Shown here piece after piece: positions 45,298 to 53,924 of a stretch of 64,000 bases of DNA. The notes beneath the pieces were generated by a model, which had not been told where the DNA came from, made no database searches, and saw only the letters and a list, made by a program, of their open reading frames with translations. Within the stretch, counting starts at the first letter, position 1. Each line of letters begins with the position of its first letter. A program made the translations under genes and the position numbers. This DNA is from an uncultured Ruminiclostridium sp. (GTDB taxonomy: Bacteria; Bacillota; Clostridia; Oscillospirales; Ruminococcaceae). The stretch lies in contig CANQED010000007.1 in assembly GCA_947594425.1 (NCBI GenBank), positions 1 to 64,000 on the forward strand, written 5' to 3'.

Positions 45298-46638
45298 ATG
45301 AAATTATTTTACAGGCTGATAAATATATTGCTTGTGACCTTTGCGGTAAATGCCTCGCCGCTGTTGTGGCAGTGCGGCGCAAAGCCGATTATTTGGATAG
45401 TCGCGTACTTTTTTATCACGGCGTATCTGATACTGTTTAATGTTTTCCCCGTCTTGGGAAAATACCCCGCGTTCAGGCTTAGGGTGCTTGACGGCGGGGC
45501 GGAGCTGCTGCTCGTTTTCTTTATCAGCTGTTGCCTGTCTATTCCCGTTATGGTATGGGCTGTGATGGAATTATTGGCGGGCAGGTTCGAGATATTCGGA
45601 TTTATAGTATATTGTGTGCTATTGATAGCCGGCGAGGCAGTGATATTCTGGAACGGAATGATACGCGTCTATTGCACCTCGGTCCAGCTCGGCATAAGGC
45701 TTAGGGTACTCGGGGTAGTATTCGGATTTGTCCCGATAGCTAATCTTGTTATGCTGCTTATAATCTATCGCAAGGTTAAGAGCGAGAGCCGCTTTGAGAT
45801 ATACCGCGCCGAGCTTGATAACAAGCGCGCCGACCAAAAGATATGCGCGACAAAGTATCCTATTCTGCTTGTACACGGGGTATTCTTCCGCGACAGCAAG
45901 CTGCTCAATTATTGGGGCAGGATACCCGCCGCATTGCAGAAAAACGGCGCGGTGATATACTACGGCGAGCAGCAGTCCGCCGCCTCGGTCGAAAACACTG
46001 CAAAAGAGCTTGCCCGCCGCATTGAGAGCATAGTGACCGATACGGGCTGCGATAAGCTTAATATTATCGCCCATTCTAAGGGCGGGCTGGATTCGCGCTA
46101 TGCGATAAGCCTGCTCGGCAGCGCAAAATACGTCGCGTCGCTGACCACGATAAACACCCCGCACAGAGGCTGTATTTTCGCCGAACATCTGCTCGGAGCG
46201 GCGGGGGACAAGCTTACTAACACAGTGAGCGGTACATATAATTTTGCATTCGGAAAGCTCGGCGACCCCGACCCCGACTTTTTGGCGGCTGTCGGAGACC
46301 TTACTAACACAAGCTGCGCGCGGCTGAATGAAATAGCGCCCAACGCAGAGGGCGTATATTATCAGAGCGTCGGCTCGGTCGCTAAAAACTCGCGCGGCGG
46401 GAGGTTTCCCATCAATATCTCCTACCCGATAGTTAAAAAATACGACGGGGACAACGACGGTCTTGTCGCGCTTGACTCGGCTAAGTGGGGAGAAAGCTTT
46501 ACGCCGCTTTATCCTAAGGGCAGGCGCGGTATAACCCACGCGGATATGATAGATCTAAACCGCGAGGATATTAAGGGCTTTGACGTGAGAGAATTTTATA
46601 TACAGCTCGTAGCAGGGCTAAAGGATATGGGATTTTAA
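45298..46638 (+). CDS. Membrane-tethered alpha/beta-hydrolase (lipase-like)
   Basis: The 446-residue protein has about five N-terminal transmembrane helices (residues about 5-160) and a C-terminal alpha/beta-hydrolase domain. The catalytic triad is visible as Ser260 in IIAHSKGGLDSRYA, Asp in DGDNDGLV, and His in GITHADMID. PILLVHGV supplies the oxyanion loop. It resembles triacylglycerol lipase/esterase families of Firmicutes, but the large membrane part is unusual. Topology would place the hydrolase at the cytoplasmic face or outside depending on the helix count. It is co-transcribed with the permease and ends at a terminator. Confidence 0.8.
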   Translation: MKLFYRLINILLVTFAVNASPLLWQCGAKPIIWIVAYFFITAYLILFNVFPVLGKYPAFRLRVLDGGAELLLVFFISCCLSIPVMVWAVMELLAGRFEIFGFIVYCVLLIAGEAVIFWNGMIRVYCTSVQLGIRLRVLGVVFGFVPIANLVMLLIIYRKVKSESRFEIYRAELDNKRADQKICATKYPILLVHGVFFRDSKLLNYWGRIPAALQKNGAVIYYGEQQSAASVENTAKELARRIESIVTDTGCDKLNIIAHSKGGLDSRYAISLLGSAKYVASLTTINTPHRGCIFAEHLLGAAGDKLTNTVSGTYNFAFGKLGDPDPDFLAAVGDLTNTSCARLNEIAPNAEGVYYQSVGSVAKNSRGGRFPINISYPIVKKYDGDNDGLVALDSAKWGESFTPLYPKGRRGITHADMIDLNREDIKGFDVREFYIQLVAGLKDMGF

Positions 46639-46642
46639 AAAA

Positions 46643-46666
46643 GGTGCTTATATAGCACCCTTTTTT
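46643..46666 (+). terminator. Terminator of the permease-lipase operon
   Basis: GGTGCT (46643-46648) pairs with AGCACC (46654-46659), followed by six T (46661-46666). It lies five bases after the lipase stop. Confidence 0.8.
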
Positions 46667-46716
46667 GTAATATCTTATTGTAAAATACGATTGTTAGAGT
46701 GAAAGGAAGTGATAGC

Positions 46717-47271
46717 GTGAAAGACAGTGAAATCATCGGTCTATTTTTCGACCGATCCGAGCGCGCTGTTTCCTGTCTTGATAAGCAGTACGGCGGGATC
46801 TTCCGCAAGCTGGCGTACAGCCTGCTAAGCAATAAAGAGGACGCGGACGAATGCGTAAACGACGCTTATCTCGGGGTGTGGAACACCGTTCCGCCCAAAA
46901 GACCCGAGCCGTTAGTACCGTATGTGTGCCGCATAGTCCGCAATATCGCGGTAGACAAGATAAGACGGTCATCGGCGCATAAACGCGGCGGGCTAAATAT
47001 CTCGTTAGAGGAGCTCGGCGATAATATCTTTAGCTCAAATAAGGTCGAGGACGAGCTTGATACTAAAGAGCTGTCCATAGCGCTGAACGGATTTCTCTCA
47101 ACGCTTGATAAGGACGACAGGATATTATTTGTCCGCCGATACTGGTACTGCGACAGCGTTAAGGCCGTCGCAAAATTACTCGGCATAACCGCCAACAATG
47201 CGTCGGTAAGACTTTCCCGCCTAAGAAACGATTTAAAAGAATATCTTAAGCAAAAAGGAGTGGAAGTATGA
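46717..47271 (+). CDS. ECF-like sigma-70 factor
   Basis: The 184-residue protein has sigma region 2 (RKLAYSLLSNKEDADECVND ..., then YVCRIVRNIAVDKIRR, about residues 25-90) and region 4 (KAVAKLLGITANNASVRLSRLRNDLKEYL, near 145-180). There is no region 1 or 3, as in ECF sigma factors. GGAAGTG suits the GTG at 46717 better than an in-frame GTG at 46699. It overlaps by four bases (ATGA) a gene for a membrane protein with the layout of an anti-sigma factor. Confidence 0.85.
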   Translation: MKDSEIIGLFFDRSERAVSCLDKQYGGIFRKLAYSLLSNKEDADECVNDAYLGVWNTVPPKRPEPLVPYVCRIVRNIAVDKIRRSSAHKRGGLNISLEELGDNIFSSNKVEDELDTKELSIALNGFLSTLDKDDRILFVRRYWYCDSVKAVAKLLGITANNASVRLSRLRNDLKEYLKQKGVEV

Positions 47272-48164
47272 AGTACGAAAAATTATCACAAGCGCTTGAC
47301 GGCATAGACGATAAGTATTTGCTCGAGGCTGCGGATATACCCGCAGTAGCAAACAAAAAGTACACTTTTGTAAAATGGGGAGCGGCGGCGGCAGCCTGTG
47401 CGGTGGCGCTCTCGGGCGGAACATTTGCGCTGTACTCGGCACTTAGCGGCGGTACGGGCGTGCAATATGAGGAGGACAGCCCCGCTTTAGGTGTTGTAGA
47501 CAGCAGCACCGCCTTAGGCGAAGAAAGCAAGGGTGTTGAAGAATGCGATAGCGACCGACATTCACAAGTTGTAGACAGCAGCACCGCCTTAGGCGAAGAA
47601 AGCAAGATCGAAATTGTGGAGGTTTCGTCTGCCGAGGATGTAGGAGAATTTGACTCAGTCCTTGTAGACGAAGAGGGTTATGACACCGCACAGCAGCTTA
47701 TCGACGCGAGCGACAGCGTGATCAAGGCTAAGGTCACAGGCATATCCTTTGCGCTGTATGACCCCGAGAGCGGACTGCCAACCGATAACGTCTACAACAC
47801 GGGCTATACAGAGAGCACCGCCTTTCAGTCGAAAAACGACCTCTACACGCTGTACGATTTAGACGTAACAGCTGATTTTAAGGGCGATAACGCCGAGCAC
47901 CTGATATTTAAGGTCTACGGCGGGTACAATTCCGAAAAGTATCTCGACGGTCAAAGAAAGCTGTACGATAATGACACGGGGCCGATCCCCGTATACGTTG
48001 ATTTTCCTAAATTGCAGACAGGGGAGGAGTATCTGTTTTTCCTAAAGCTCTCCGATAAAGAGACAACTCCCGCAATATATGATATAGTTAATGTCTGCCA
48101 GAGCGTGTACGACGGCGACATTTCCGAGATAAACTCTATCGACGATGTCAAAGAGCTCTTCTGA
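47268..48164 (+). CDS. Membrane-anchored anti-sigma-like protein with internal repeat
   Basis: The 298-residue product has a short cytoplasmic N-terminus (MKYEKLSQALDGIDDKYL), one transmembrane helix (about residues 36-58), an acidic Ser/Thr-rich linker, and an extracytoplasmic domain of about 190 residues rich in beta-strand-like segments. Overlap with the sigma gene and the N-terminal motif IDDKYLLEAAD, common to Clostridia anti-sigma partners, suggest it holds that sigma factor at the membrane. The linker holds a perfect 13-residue duplication, VVDSSTALGEESK. No protease site for release is evident. Confidence 0.7.
   Translation: MKYEKLSQALDGIDDKYLLEAADIPAVANKKYTFVKWGAAAAACAVALSGGTFALYSALSGGTGVQYEEDSPALGVVDSSTALGEESKGVEECDSDRHSQVVDSSTALGEESKIEIVEVSSAEDVGEFDSVLVDEEGYDTAQQLIDASDSVIKAKVTGISFALYDPESGLPTDNVYNTGYTESTAFQSKNDLYTLYDLDVTADFKGDNAEHLIFKVYGGYNSEKYLDGQRKLYDNDTGPIPVYVDFPKLQTGEEYLFFLKLSDKETTPAIYDIVNVCQSVYDGDISEINSIDDVKELF
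47493..47606 (+). repeat. 39-base direct repeat in the anti-sigma-like gene
   Basis: Two identical 39-base copies lie at 47493-47531 and 47568-47606. They encode VVDSSTALGEESK and start 75 bases apart, so they stay in frame. Identity at every third-codon position points to recent duplication. Confidence 0.85.
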
Positions 48165-48189
48165 CAGCAAATTTAATAGGCACTTTCAT

Positions 48190-48219
48190 GGGGGTCGAGC
48201 TTTCGGCCCCCTTAATTTT
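48190..48219 (+). terminator. Terminator of the sigma/anti-sigma operon
   Basis: GGGGGTCGA (48190-48198) pairs with TTCGGCCCCC (48202-48211), including one G-U pair, followed by TTAATTTT. It lies 25 bases after the stop codon. Confidence 0.75.
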
Positions 48220-48250
48220 CCCCAAAAAGCATATAAGGTGCGTATCACTC

Positions 48251-48279
48251 TTGACAAGTAGTAGCAAAACAGGTATAAT
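48251..48279 (+). promoter_or_regulatory. Consensus sigma-A promoter for the hybrid kinase
   Basis: TTGACA (48251-48256) and TATAAT (48274-48279) are separated by 17 bases. The leader to the ATG at 48338 is about 50 bases, with no obvious phospho-regulator site. Confidence 0.8.
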
Positions 48280-48337
48280 TATAATATAGTATGTTAGTGT
48301 TGTTTAATAATCAGCATAAATTTGTGGGGTAAATAAA

Positions 48338-51298
48338 ATGAAATTTTCCGGTAAAGCCCTTATAGGGCAGATCGTATTTATAGCAGTTTTGATAGCTTAT
48401 ATAATCGTGTCGCTGTTCGTTTTTATCAAGATAAACAGCGACAGGGTACTCGCGCAGAATGAGAGCTATGTTGCGGACGCCGCCGAGCTCTCCGCGCAAA
48501 GAATATCCACCGCGCTGACTAACGCGCAGGGAAATATAATCAATCTCGCCAGCCTGTTCGGCTCGTCCCTTGAAAGCGAGAACGATATAGCCAATGCTAA
48601 CGACATACTTTCCGAGCTCTCGGACAATTCGATATTTAATTTTATCAGATTTATCGATAAGGACGGAAAGACGCACACTACCGAGGGCGAGGAGGTAGAC
48701 TTATCCGACAGAGATTATTTTAAAGAGGCGATGAACGGAAACAGCGGGCTTGAATATGTAGACCGCCCGAAATATAAGGAAGAAGAAATATACTTTGACT
48801 TTTATGCGCCCGTGTATCATAAGGGCGAGATAGTCGGGATAGTTGTCGGCGTGTATACTCAGGAGAATATGCGCCAGAATATGGCTACTAAGTTCTTTGA
48901 CACCGACGCTACCACTTATCTTTGCGACAATGCGGGAAATGTGCTGACCTACAGCGGCAGTCCCGCATGGATAGGAAACAGTGAGAAATTTAATAACAAT
49001 ATTATCGAATATTATAAGTCGACCACGCAGTTTACGGGCAATGTGGTACAAGAGCTCCAGGACGCGCTAAATTCAAACAACGCTTACGGCTTCCACTTTA
49101 ACGGCACTAAGGGCGAGAGCACGGGATATGCCGCTAATGTCGAGTACAACGACTGGATGATAATACAGATATTCCCGTCGAGCGTAACTGTCGGTATGAC
49201 CGATGTTTCGCAGCGCGCGGGCATTATGCTCGTAGCGGCAATAATCATAGGCTTTGCGGCATATGTGGTATTCTTGCTGCTGTTAAAGCACAGGCAGACC
49301 GTCAAGCTTATGAATGAAAATCAAGACACCAAGAATATCATTAAGAGCGTGACCGAGCTATTCGTAAGGTTTATGTCCGCGGACTTTAAGACAGACTCTT
49401 ATAATTATATCGAAAAGAGCGAGGGTATGCCCCCGAGCGGGTCGTACAGCGAGCTGTTACAATTCTTATCCGATAAATATATCGACGAGCCTAATGAAGA
49501 AAAGATGTGTGAAACGCTCAGCCCCGCCAACATCCAAAAGCGCCTTACGCCTAAGGTCGAGTTTTTGCGCTATGAGTATCGGATAAACTGCGGCAAAGAG
49601 CGCTGGGAGAGCGTATCCATAATCCCGCTCAAGCGCGAAAAGGGCGTGCCCGTTCAGGTGCTCTACGCCGTACAGGACGTGACCGAGCTAAAGACTAAAG
49701 AGTATCAGGCGCGCGAGGCTCTTAAGAGCGCGTTTGAGGCAGCCGAGGCCGCCAACAGAGCCAAGAGCGAGTTCTTGTCGAGGATGTCGCACGATATACG
49801 CACACCTATGAACGCTATTATGGGTATGACCACCGTCGCCGCTATGCATATCGACGATAAAGAGCGGCTTTTGGACTGCCTTAATAAGATAACCACGTCC
49901 AGCCGCCATCTGCTCGCGCTGATAAACGACGTGCTAGATATGTCTAAGATAGAGAGCGGCAACCTCACGCTTACCGAAGAGCCGTTCAGCCTTTCGGATA
50001 TGTCGGACAGCCTGCTTACGATAATGCACCCGCAGATAAAGGCAAAAGAGCAGCACCTTAATATGAGCATATCCAAGATCGAGCACGAGGACGTTATCGG
50101 CGATACATTAAGACTGCGTCAGGTTTTGGTAAATCTTATGAGCAATGCCGTTAAGTTTACCCCCGAGGGCGGAACTATCGGGCTGTCTATACGCGAGCTT
50201 GAGTCTAAGGCTAAGGGCATGGGCTATTATGAATTTGTATTCAGCGATAACGGCATAGGAATGGAACAAGAATTTGTCGACCATATCTTTGAGCCTTTTG
50301 CCCGTTCGAGGACCTCAGAGCACGAGAAGATAGAGGGTACCGGTCTCGGTATGCCGATAGCGCGCAACATAGTCCGCCTTATGAACGGCGACATTACCGT
50401 CAAGAGCGAGGTAGGCAAGGGCTCGGAGTTTATCGTAAGGGTATATCTTAAGATACAAGATGTGGACATATCCGATACCACGTCGCTTGGTGATTTAAGG
50501 GTGCTTGTAGCGGACGACGATAAGGACGCGGTAGAAAACACCTGCGAGATACTTGACAGCATAGGTATGCAGCCGACAGGCGTATTAAACGGCACCGAGG
50601 CGGTAGCAAAGGCGACCGAGTACCACGAGCAGAATAAGGACTTCTTCGCGATAATTCTCGACTGGAAGATGCCCGACAAAAACGGCGTAGAGACCGCCCG
50701 CGAGATAAGGCAGAGGGTCGGCGACGACGTGCCGATAATCATCCTCTCGGCATACGACTGGTCAGAAATTGAGCAGGAGGCAAGGAGCGCGGGCGTAAAC
50801 GCCTTTATAGCAAAGCCGTTGTTCCGCTCAAGGCTTATCTATGTGCTAAAATCCTTAGTGGGCGACGCACCCGAGGACGCGGATACCGAGATAGACCTCT
50901 TCCGCGAAAACACCTACAACGGCAAGCGCGTACTGCTTGTCGAGGATAACGAGCTCAACCGCGAGATAGCTAAAGAGCTGCTGACGATAATAGGCGTTGA
51001 GGTGGATATGGCAGTCGACGGCAAGCAGGCTGTGGATGTCATCACAAGCAAGCCCGAGAATTATTACAACCTGATATTTATGGATATACAAATGCCTAAT
51101 ATGAACGGCTATCAGGCGACCGAGGCTATCCGCGCGTCGGGTAGGCAGGACCTTAAGGATATACCTATAGTCGCTATGAGCGCCGACGCTTTCTCCGACG
51201 ATATACAGCATGCCCACCGTGCGGGCATGAACGACCATGTCGCTAAGCCCGTCGAGATAGCAAAGCTGTCCGAGGCTCTCAAAAAGTGGCTGAAGTGA
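48338..51298 (+). CDS. Hybrid sensor histidine kinase with Cache sensor and two receivers
   Basis: The 986-residue protein starts with a transmembrane helix (about residues 8-30), an extracytoplasmic dCache-like sensor (about 35-285), a second helix (about 290-315), and a PAS-like segment. The kinase core follows: phospho-acceptor His485 in SRMSHDIRTP, N-box NLMSNAVKFTP, and DNGIGM and GTGLGMPIA. Two receiver domains end the protein, with Asp775 (ILDWKMP) and Asp916 (MDIQMP). There is no Hpt domain or response-regulator gene nearby, so the phosphate outlet is unknown. It has its own promoter and terminator. Confidence 0.92.
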   Translation: MKFSGKALIGQIVFIAVLIAYIIVSLFVFIKINSDRVLAQNESYVADAAELSAQRISTALTNAQGNIINLASLFGSSLESENDIANANDILSELSDNSIFNFIRFIDKDGKTHTTEGEEVDLSDRDYFKEAMNGNSGLEYVDRPKYKEEEIYFDFYAPVYHKGEIVGIVVGVYTQENMRQNMATKFFDTDATTYLCDNAGNVLTYSGSPAWIGNSEKFNNNIIEYYKSTTQFTGNVVQELQDALNSNNAYGFHFNGTKGESTGYAANVEYNDWMIIQIFPSSVTVGMTDVSQRAGIMLVAAIIIGFAAYVVFLLLLKHRQTVKLMNENQDTKNIIKSVTELFVRFMSADFKTDSYNYIEKSEGMPPSGSYSELLQFLSDKYIDEPNEEKMCETLSPANIQKRLTPKVEFLRYEYRINCGKERWESVSIIPLKREKGVPVQVLYAVQDVTELKTKEYQAREALKSAFEAAEAANRAKSEFLSRMSHDIRTPMNAIMGMTTVAAMHIDDKERLLDCLNKITTSSRHLLALINDVLDMSKIESGNLTLTEEPFSLSDMSDSLLTIMHPQIKAKEQHLNMSISKIEHEDVIGDTLRLRQVLVNLMSNAVKFTPEGGTIGLSIRELESKAKGMGYYEFVFSDNGIGMEQEFVDHIFEPFARSRTSEHEKIEGTGLGMPIARNIVRLMNGDITVKSEVGKGSEFIVRVYLKIQDVDISDTTSLGDLRVLVADDDKDAVENTCEILDSIGMQPTGVLNGTEAVAKATEYHEQNKDFFAIILDWKMPDKNGVETAREIRQRVGDDVPIIILSAYDWSEIEQEARSAGVNAFIAKPLFRSRLIYVLKSLVGDAPEDADTEIDLFRENTYNGKRVLLVEDNELNREIAKELLTIIGVEVDMAVDGKQAVDVITSKPENYYNLIFMDIQMPNMNGYQATEAIRASGRQDLKDIPIVAMSADAFSDDIQHAHRAGMNDHVAKPVEIAKLSEALKKWLK

Positions 51299-51315
51299 TA
51301 AAGCTATAGAATACA

Positions 51316-51345
51316 CAAGCCCGTGGCTTTCACGGGCTTGTTTTT
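51316..51345 (+). terminator. Terminator of the hybrid kinase gene
   Basis: CAAGCCCGTG (51316-51325) pairs perfectly with CACGGGCTTG (51331-51340) around a five-base loop, followed by five T. Confidence 0.9.
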
Positions 51346-51386
51346 ATAAAAAAGGGAACACTTAATACTTCTCTAGTAAATGAGCA

Positions 51387-51421
51387 TAAAAATACGGGGT
51401 GCGTATCATAACGTACCCCGT
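51387..51421 (-). terminator. Terminator of the secG gene
   Basis: On the minus strand, ACGGGGTACGT pairs with ACGCACCCCGT (plus-strand 51394-51421, one G-U pair, loop six), followed by a T-run (complement of the A-run at 51388-51392). It is 13 bases after the secG stop. Together with the kinase terminator it insulates the two convergent units. Confidence 0.85.
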
Positions 51422-51434
51422 TTAATATTCTATA

Positions 51435-51911
51435 TTATTCTGCGCTTGTGGTGGTAGAGTCGCTTGCGCTCTCAGCGGAGCTGTCTGCGGTGCTCTCGCT
51501 TGCCGTGGAGCTGTCCTCGCTTGCCGCCGAACTTTCCTCGCTTGTTGCGGAGCTGTCACCGCTCTCTGCGGAGCTGTCTGCGCTCGTGTCGGACGAGGTG
51601 TCGCTTGCTGTGCTCGATACGCTGCTCGTAGTCGAGCTCGTATTCGAGGTGGAGGCGAAGTTTCCGCTGTACATAACAAATATGTTTACCACTAAGGTAG
51701 CCACAAAGAATATAACCGCCGCTACTTTAGTCAGCCTTGCGAGCTTAGCCTCGTTAGACCGCCCCGAGTTGCGCTGAAAGTAGTTGTCCGCGCTGCCGCC
51801 CGATATGGTCTGTGACATCCCTTGCTGAGTGTCCTGCATAAGTACCACAAGAACTATAAATATACAAGCGACAACCAATATTATCGCACTGAATATCTCT
51901 AATAATCCCAT
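51435..51911 (-). CDS. secG: SecG translocase subunit with long Ser/Thr-rich tail
   Basis: The first 80 residues match SecG: hydrophobic helix MGLLEIFSAIILVVACIFIV, the conserved MQDTQQGMSQTISGGS loop, and a second helix VAAVIFFVATLVVNIFVMYS. Normal SecG ends there at about 75-80 residues. This protein continues for some 75 residues made almost only of Ser, Thr, Ala, Glu and Asp. With the usual SecG topology the tail would be outside the membrane. It has its own promoter, separating it from purD. A GGAGGAAC RBS precedes the ATG. Confidence 0.88.
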   Translation of the reverse strand: MGLLEIFSAIILVVACIFIVLVVLMQDTQQGMSQTISGGSADNYFQRNSGRSNEAKLARLTKVAAVIFFVATLVVNIFVMYSGNFASTSNTSSTTSSVSSTASDTSSDTSADSSAESGDSSATSEESSAASEDSSTASESTADSSAESASDSTTTSAE

Positions 51912-51957
51912 TTTGTTCCTCCTGTAGTGTTTTGACGTTAAAATTCACACGTCTAAT

Positions 51958-51986
51958 AGTATAACATATCCCGTCAAAAATTGCAA
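51958..51986 (-). promoter_or_regulatory. Candidate promoter for secG
   Basis: On the minus strand TTGCAA (51986-51981) and TATACT (51963-51958) are separated by 17 bases. It starts just after the purD stop and would let secG be expressed apart from the purine cluster. Confidence 0.6.
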
Positions 51987-51993
51987 GGGTTTT

Positions 51994-53280
51994 TTAAAAA
52001 TTTTTCAGTGCCTGAAGCGCTTTTTTGCCTATATCCTTTCTGTAATGGGCGTTTTCAAAAGATATGCCCTCTACGGCCTTGTATGCGCGCTCGAGAGCCT
52101 GCTCGAGAGAATTGCCCGCAGCCGTCACTCCGAGCACGCGTCCGCCCGATGTGACGAGCCTGCCGTTGTCGGCCTTTGTGCCCGCGTGATAGATCTCCGC
52201 GCCTACGCACTGACCGTTCTCGTCAAGGCCGGAAATTACCTTGCCGGTGTCGTACTTCTCGGGATAGCCGCCGCTCGCCATTACCACGCAGGCGCATGCC
52301 CCGTCGGAAAATTCGATATCTAAGCTGTCGAGCCTTTGCTCGTACACCGCCTCGATTATATCGCAAAGGTCGGTTTTGAGCAAGGGGAGCACCACCTGCG
52401 TTTCGGGGTCGCCAAAGCGGCAGTTGTACTCTATCACCTTTGGCCCTTTCGGCGTCAGCATAAGCCCGAAGTACAAGCACCCGCTGAACGGTCTGCCCTC
52501 CGCCTGCATTGCCTTTATAGTGGGGAGGAATATCTTGTCATAGCATTCCTTTTGCAATTCGGGCGTGTAGTGGGGGTTAGGCGCTACCGTTCCCATTCCG
52601 CCGGTATTAAGCCCCTTGTCTCCGTCATAGGCGCGCTTGTGATCCATAGACGACACCATCGGCTTTATCGTTTTCCCGTCGGTAAAGCAAAGCACCGACA
52701 CCTCGGGGCCTGTCAAGAACTCTTCTATTACCACCGTGCTGCCCGATTTTCCGAACCGCCCGTCTATCATCATAGACTTAACGGCGGCCTCGGCGCTGTC
52801 GTAGTCCTCGGCTATGATAACGCCCTTTCCGAGCGCAAGCCCGTCCGCCTTGATTACGGTGGGGTAGGTGTTCTGAGCCTTGATATAAGCTATCGCGCTG
52901 TCGGGGTCGGTAAAGGTGCTGTACTGCGCGGTAGGTATGTTGTACTTTTTCATGAGCTCCTTAGAAAAAGCCTTGCTGCCCTCTATTATTGCGGCGTTTG
53001 CCTTAGGACCGAAGGTCTTGAAGCCTTTTTCGTTGAGCCTGTCCACCATTCCCATAACAAGCGGGTCGTCGGGCGCTACGAATACATAATCGGGCTTTAA
53101 TTTTTCACAAAGTGCGACTATGCCGTCGATGTCGGTAGCCTTAACGTCAAAGCATTCTGCCTGCTTAGCAATTCCGCCGTTTCCGGGGGCGGCGTACAGC
53201 TTTCCTGCCTTTGGGGACTTTTTAAGGGCGGTTATTATGGCGTGTTCTCTTCCGCCGCCGCCTACTACAAGAATATCCAT
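51994..53280 (-). CDS. purD: Phosphoribosylamine-glycine ligase PurD
   Basis: The 428-residue ATP-grasp enzyme joins phosphoribosylamine and glycine with ATP to give GAR. It starts VVGGGGREHAI, has the ATP-grasp region VIKADGLALGKGV, and the metal-binding stretch EYNCRFGDPETQV near residue 290. It is the last purine gene of the cluster and is separated from the others by three unrelated membrane or lipoprotein genes. Confidence 0.96.
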   Translation of the reverse strand: MDILVVGGGGREHAIITALKKSPKAGKLYAAPGNGGIAKQAECFDVKATDIDGIVALCEKLKPDYVFVAPDDPLVMGMVDRLNEKGFKTFGPKANAAIIEGSKAFSKELMKKYNIPTAQYSTFTDPDSAIAYIKAQNTYPTVIKADGLALGKGVIIAEDYDSAEAAVKSMMIDGRFGKSGSTVVIEEFLTGPEVSVLCFTDGKTIKPMVSSMDHKRAYDGDKGLNTGGMGTVAPNPHYTPELQKECYDKIFLPTIKAMQAEGRPFSGCLYFGLMLTPKGPKVIEYNCRFGDPETQVVLPLLKTDLCDIIEAVYEQRLDSLDIEFSDGACACVVMASGGYPEKYDTGKVISGLDENGQCVGAEIYHAGTKADNGRLVTSGGRVLGVTAAGNSLEQALERAYKAVEGISFENAHYRKDIGKKALQALKNF

Positions 53281-53325
53281 ATTTTTATTCCTTTCATATT
53301 TATGCCGAAAGCTCGGCTTTATTTT

Positions 53326-53907
53326 CTACTGTACTATATAGTTTCCGTCAAGAGACATTCTCTTTGGCGGCTCGGGCGGGTGATTTAGCAGGAAAAACGG
53401 CGTTTTGTCCTGCGTGCAGGCCTCGCCCTTATATGTCGGGCTTAGATATATTATGCGGTCGGTGCTCTGCTTTGTCACCACCGTCACATTAAAGCCTATC
53501 CTTTTGCCAAAATCTGTTATCGGAGAATACATTACGTTTATCACGTCCGAGTATCGGTACTCGATCTTTCTTGATTTCATATCCAATTTTAAGGAAGTCA
53601 GCGTCGCGGTGTATCGGCATTGATAGCCTCGGTTTAAAATTCTTATCACCGCGATTGCTATCAACCATATCACGACAAGTCCGACCCCGATAGTAAGCGA
53701 ATAATATCCGGAATAATTTCCGAAATTCTCGTTGTCGTAGCCTACTCCGGTTAAATATATAAGTACGGTCGGCATAAGCAGGCTTAAGGATAAAGCCGCC
53801 GCTATTATTATCCATAAATAGACGGGATAGCGTGGCGAGCGAGAATAAAATACGCCCTGTTGGTGAAATTCAAATCTGCCCTCGAGCAGATCGTTAGTGT
53901 ATTCCAT
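53326..53907 (-). CDS. Membrane protein with PH-like C-terminal domain
   Basis: The 193-residue protein has an N-terminal FEFHQQG strand, two transmembrane helices (about residues 29-51 and 70-90) and a C-terminal cytoplasmic beta-rich segment of about 100 residues (YRYSDVINVMYSP, RIIYLSPTY) resembling YcxB-like or bacterial PH domains. The layout is that of a single unit of the neighbouring 413-residue protein. Its function is not known. It lies inside the purine cluster between purD and that neighbour. Confidence 0.6.
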   Translation of the reverse strand: MEYTNDLLEGRFEFHQQGVFYSRSPRYPVYLWIIIAAALSLSLLMPTVLIYLTGVGYDNENFGNYSGYYSLTIGVGLVVIWLIAIAVIRILNRGYQCRYTATLTSLKLDMKSRKIEYRYSDVINVMYSPITDFGKRIGFNVTVVTKQSTDRIIYLSPTYKGEACTQDKTPFFLLNHPPEPPKRMSLDGNYIVQ

Positions 53908-53924
53908 AAAGCCTCCCTAAACGG

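Noticed and set aside
45619-46539. A 306-codon minus-strand open frame opposite the lipase
   Set aside because: It is a shadow of the lipase gene. The lipase triad and operon context support the plus strand.
48215-48228. Third copy of the two-hairpin 3' element
   Set aside because: Only 14 bases (TTTTTGGGGAAAAT on the minus strand) match. The hairpins are absent, so it is at best a remnant and is mentioned only in the finding.
53303-53316. Hairpin GCCGA/TCGGC between purD and the preceding gene
   Set aside because: The T-rich side points the wrong way for the minus-strand genes and the stem is only five pairs.
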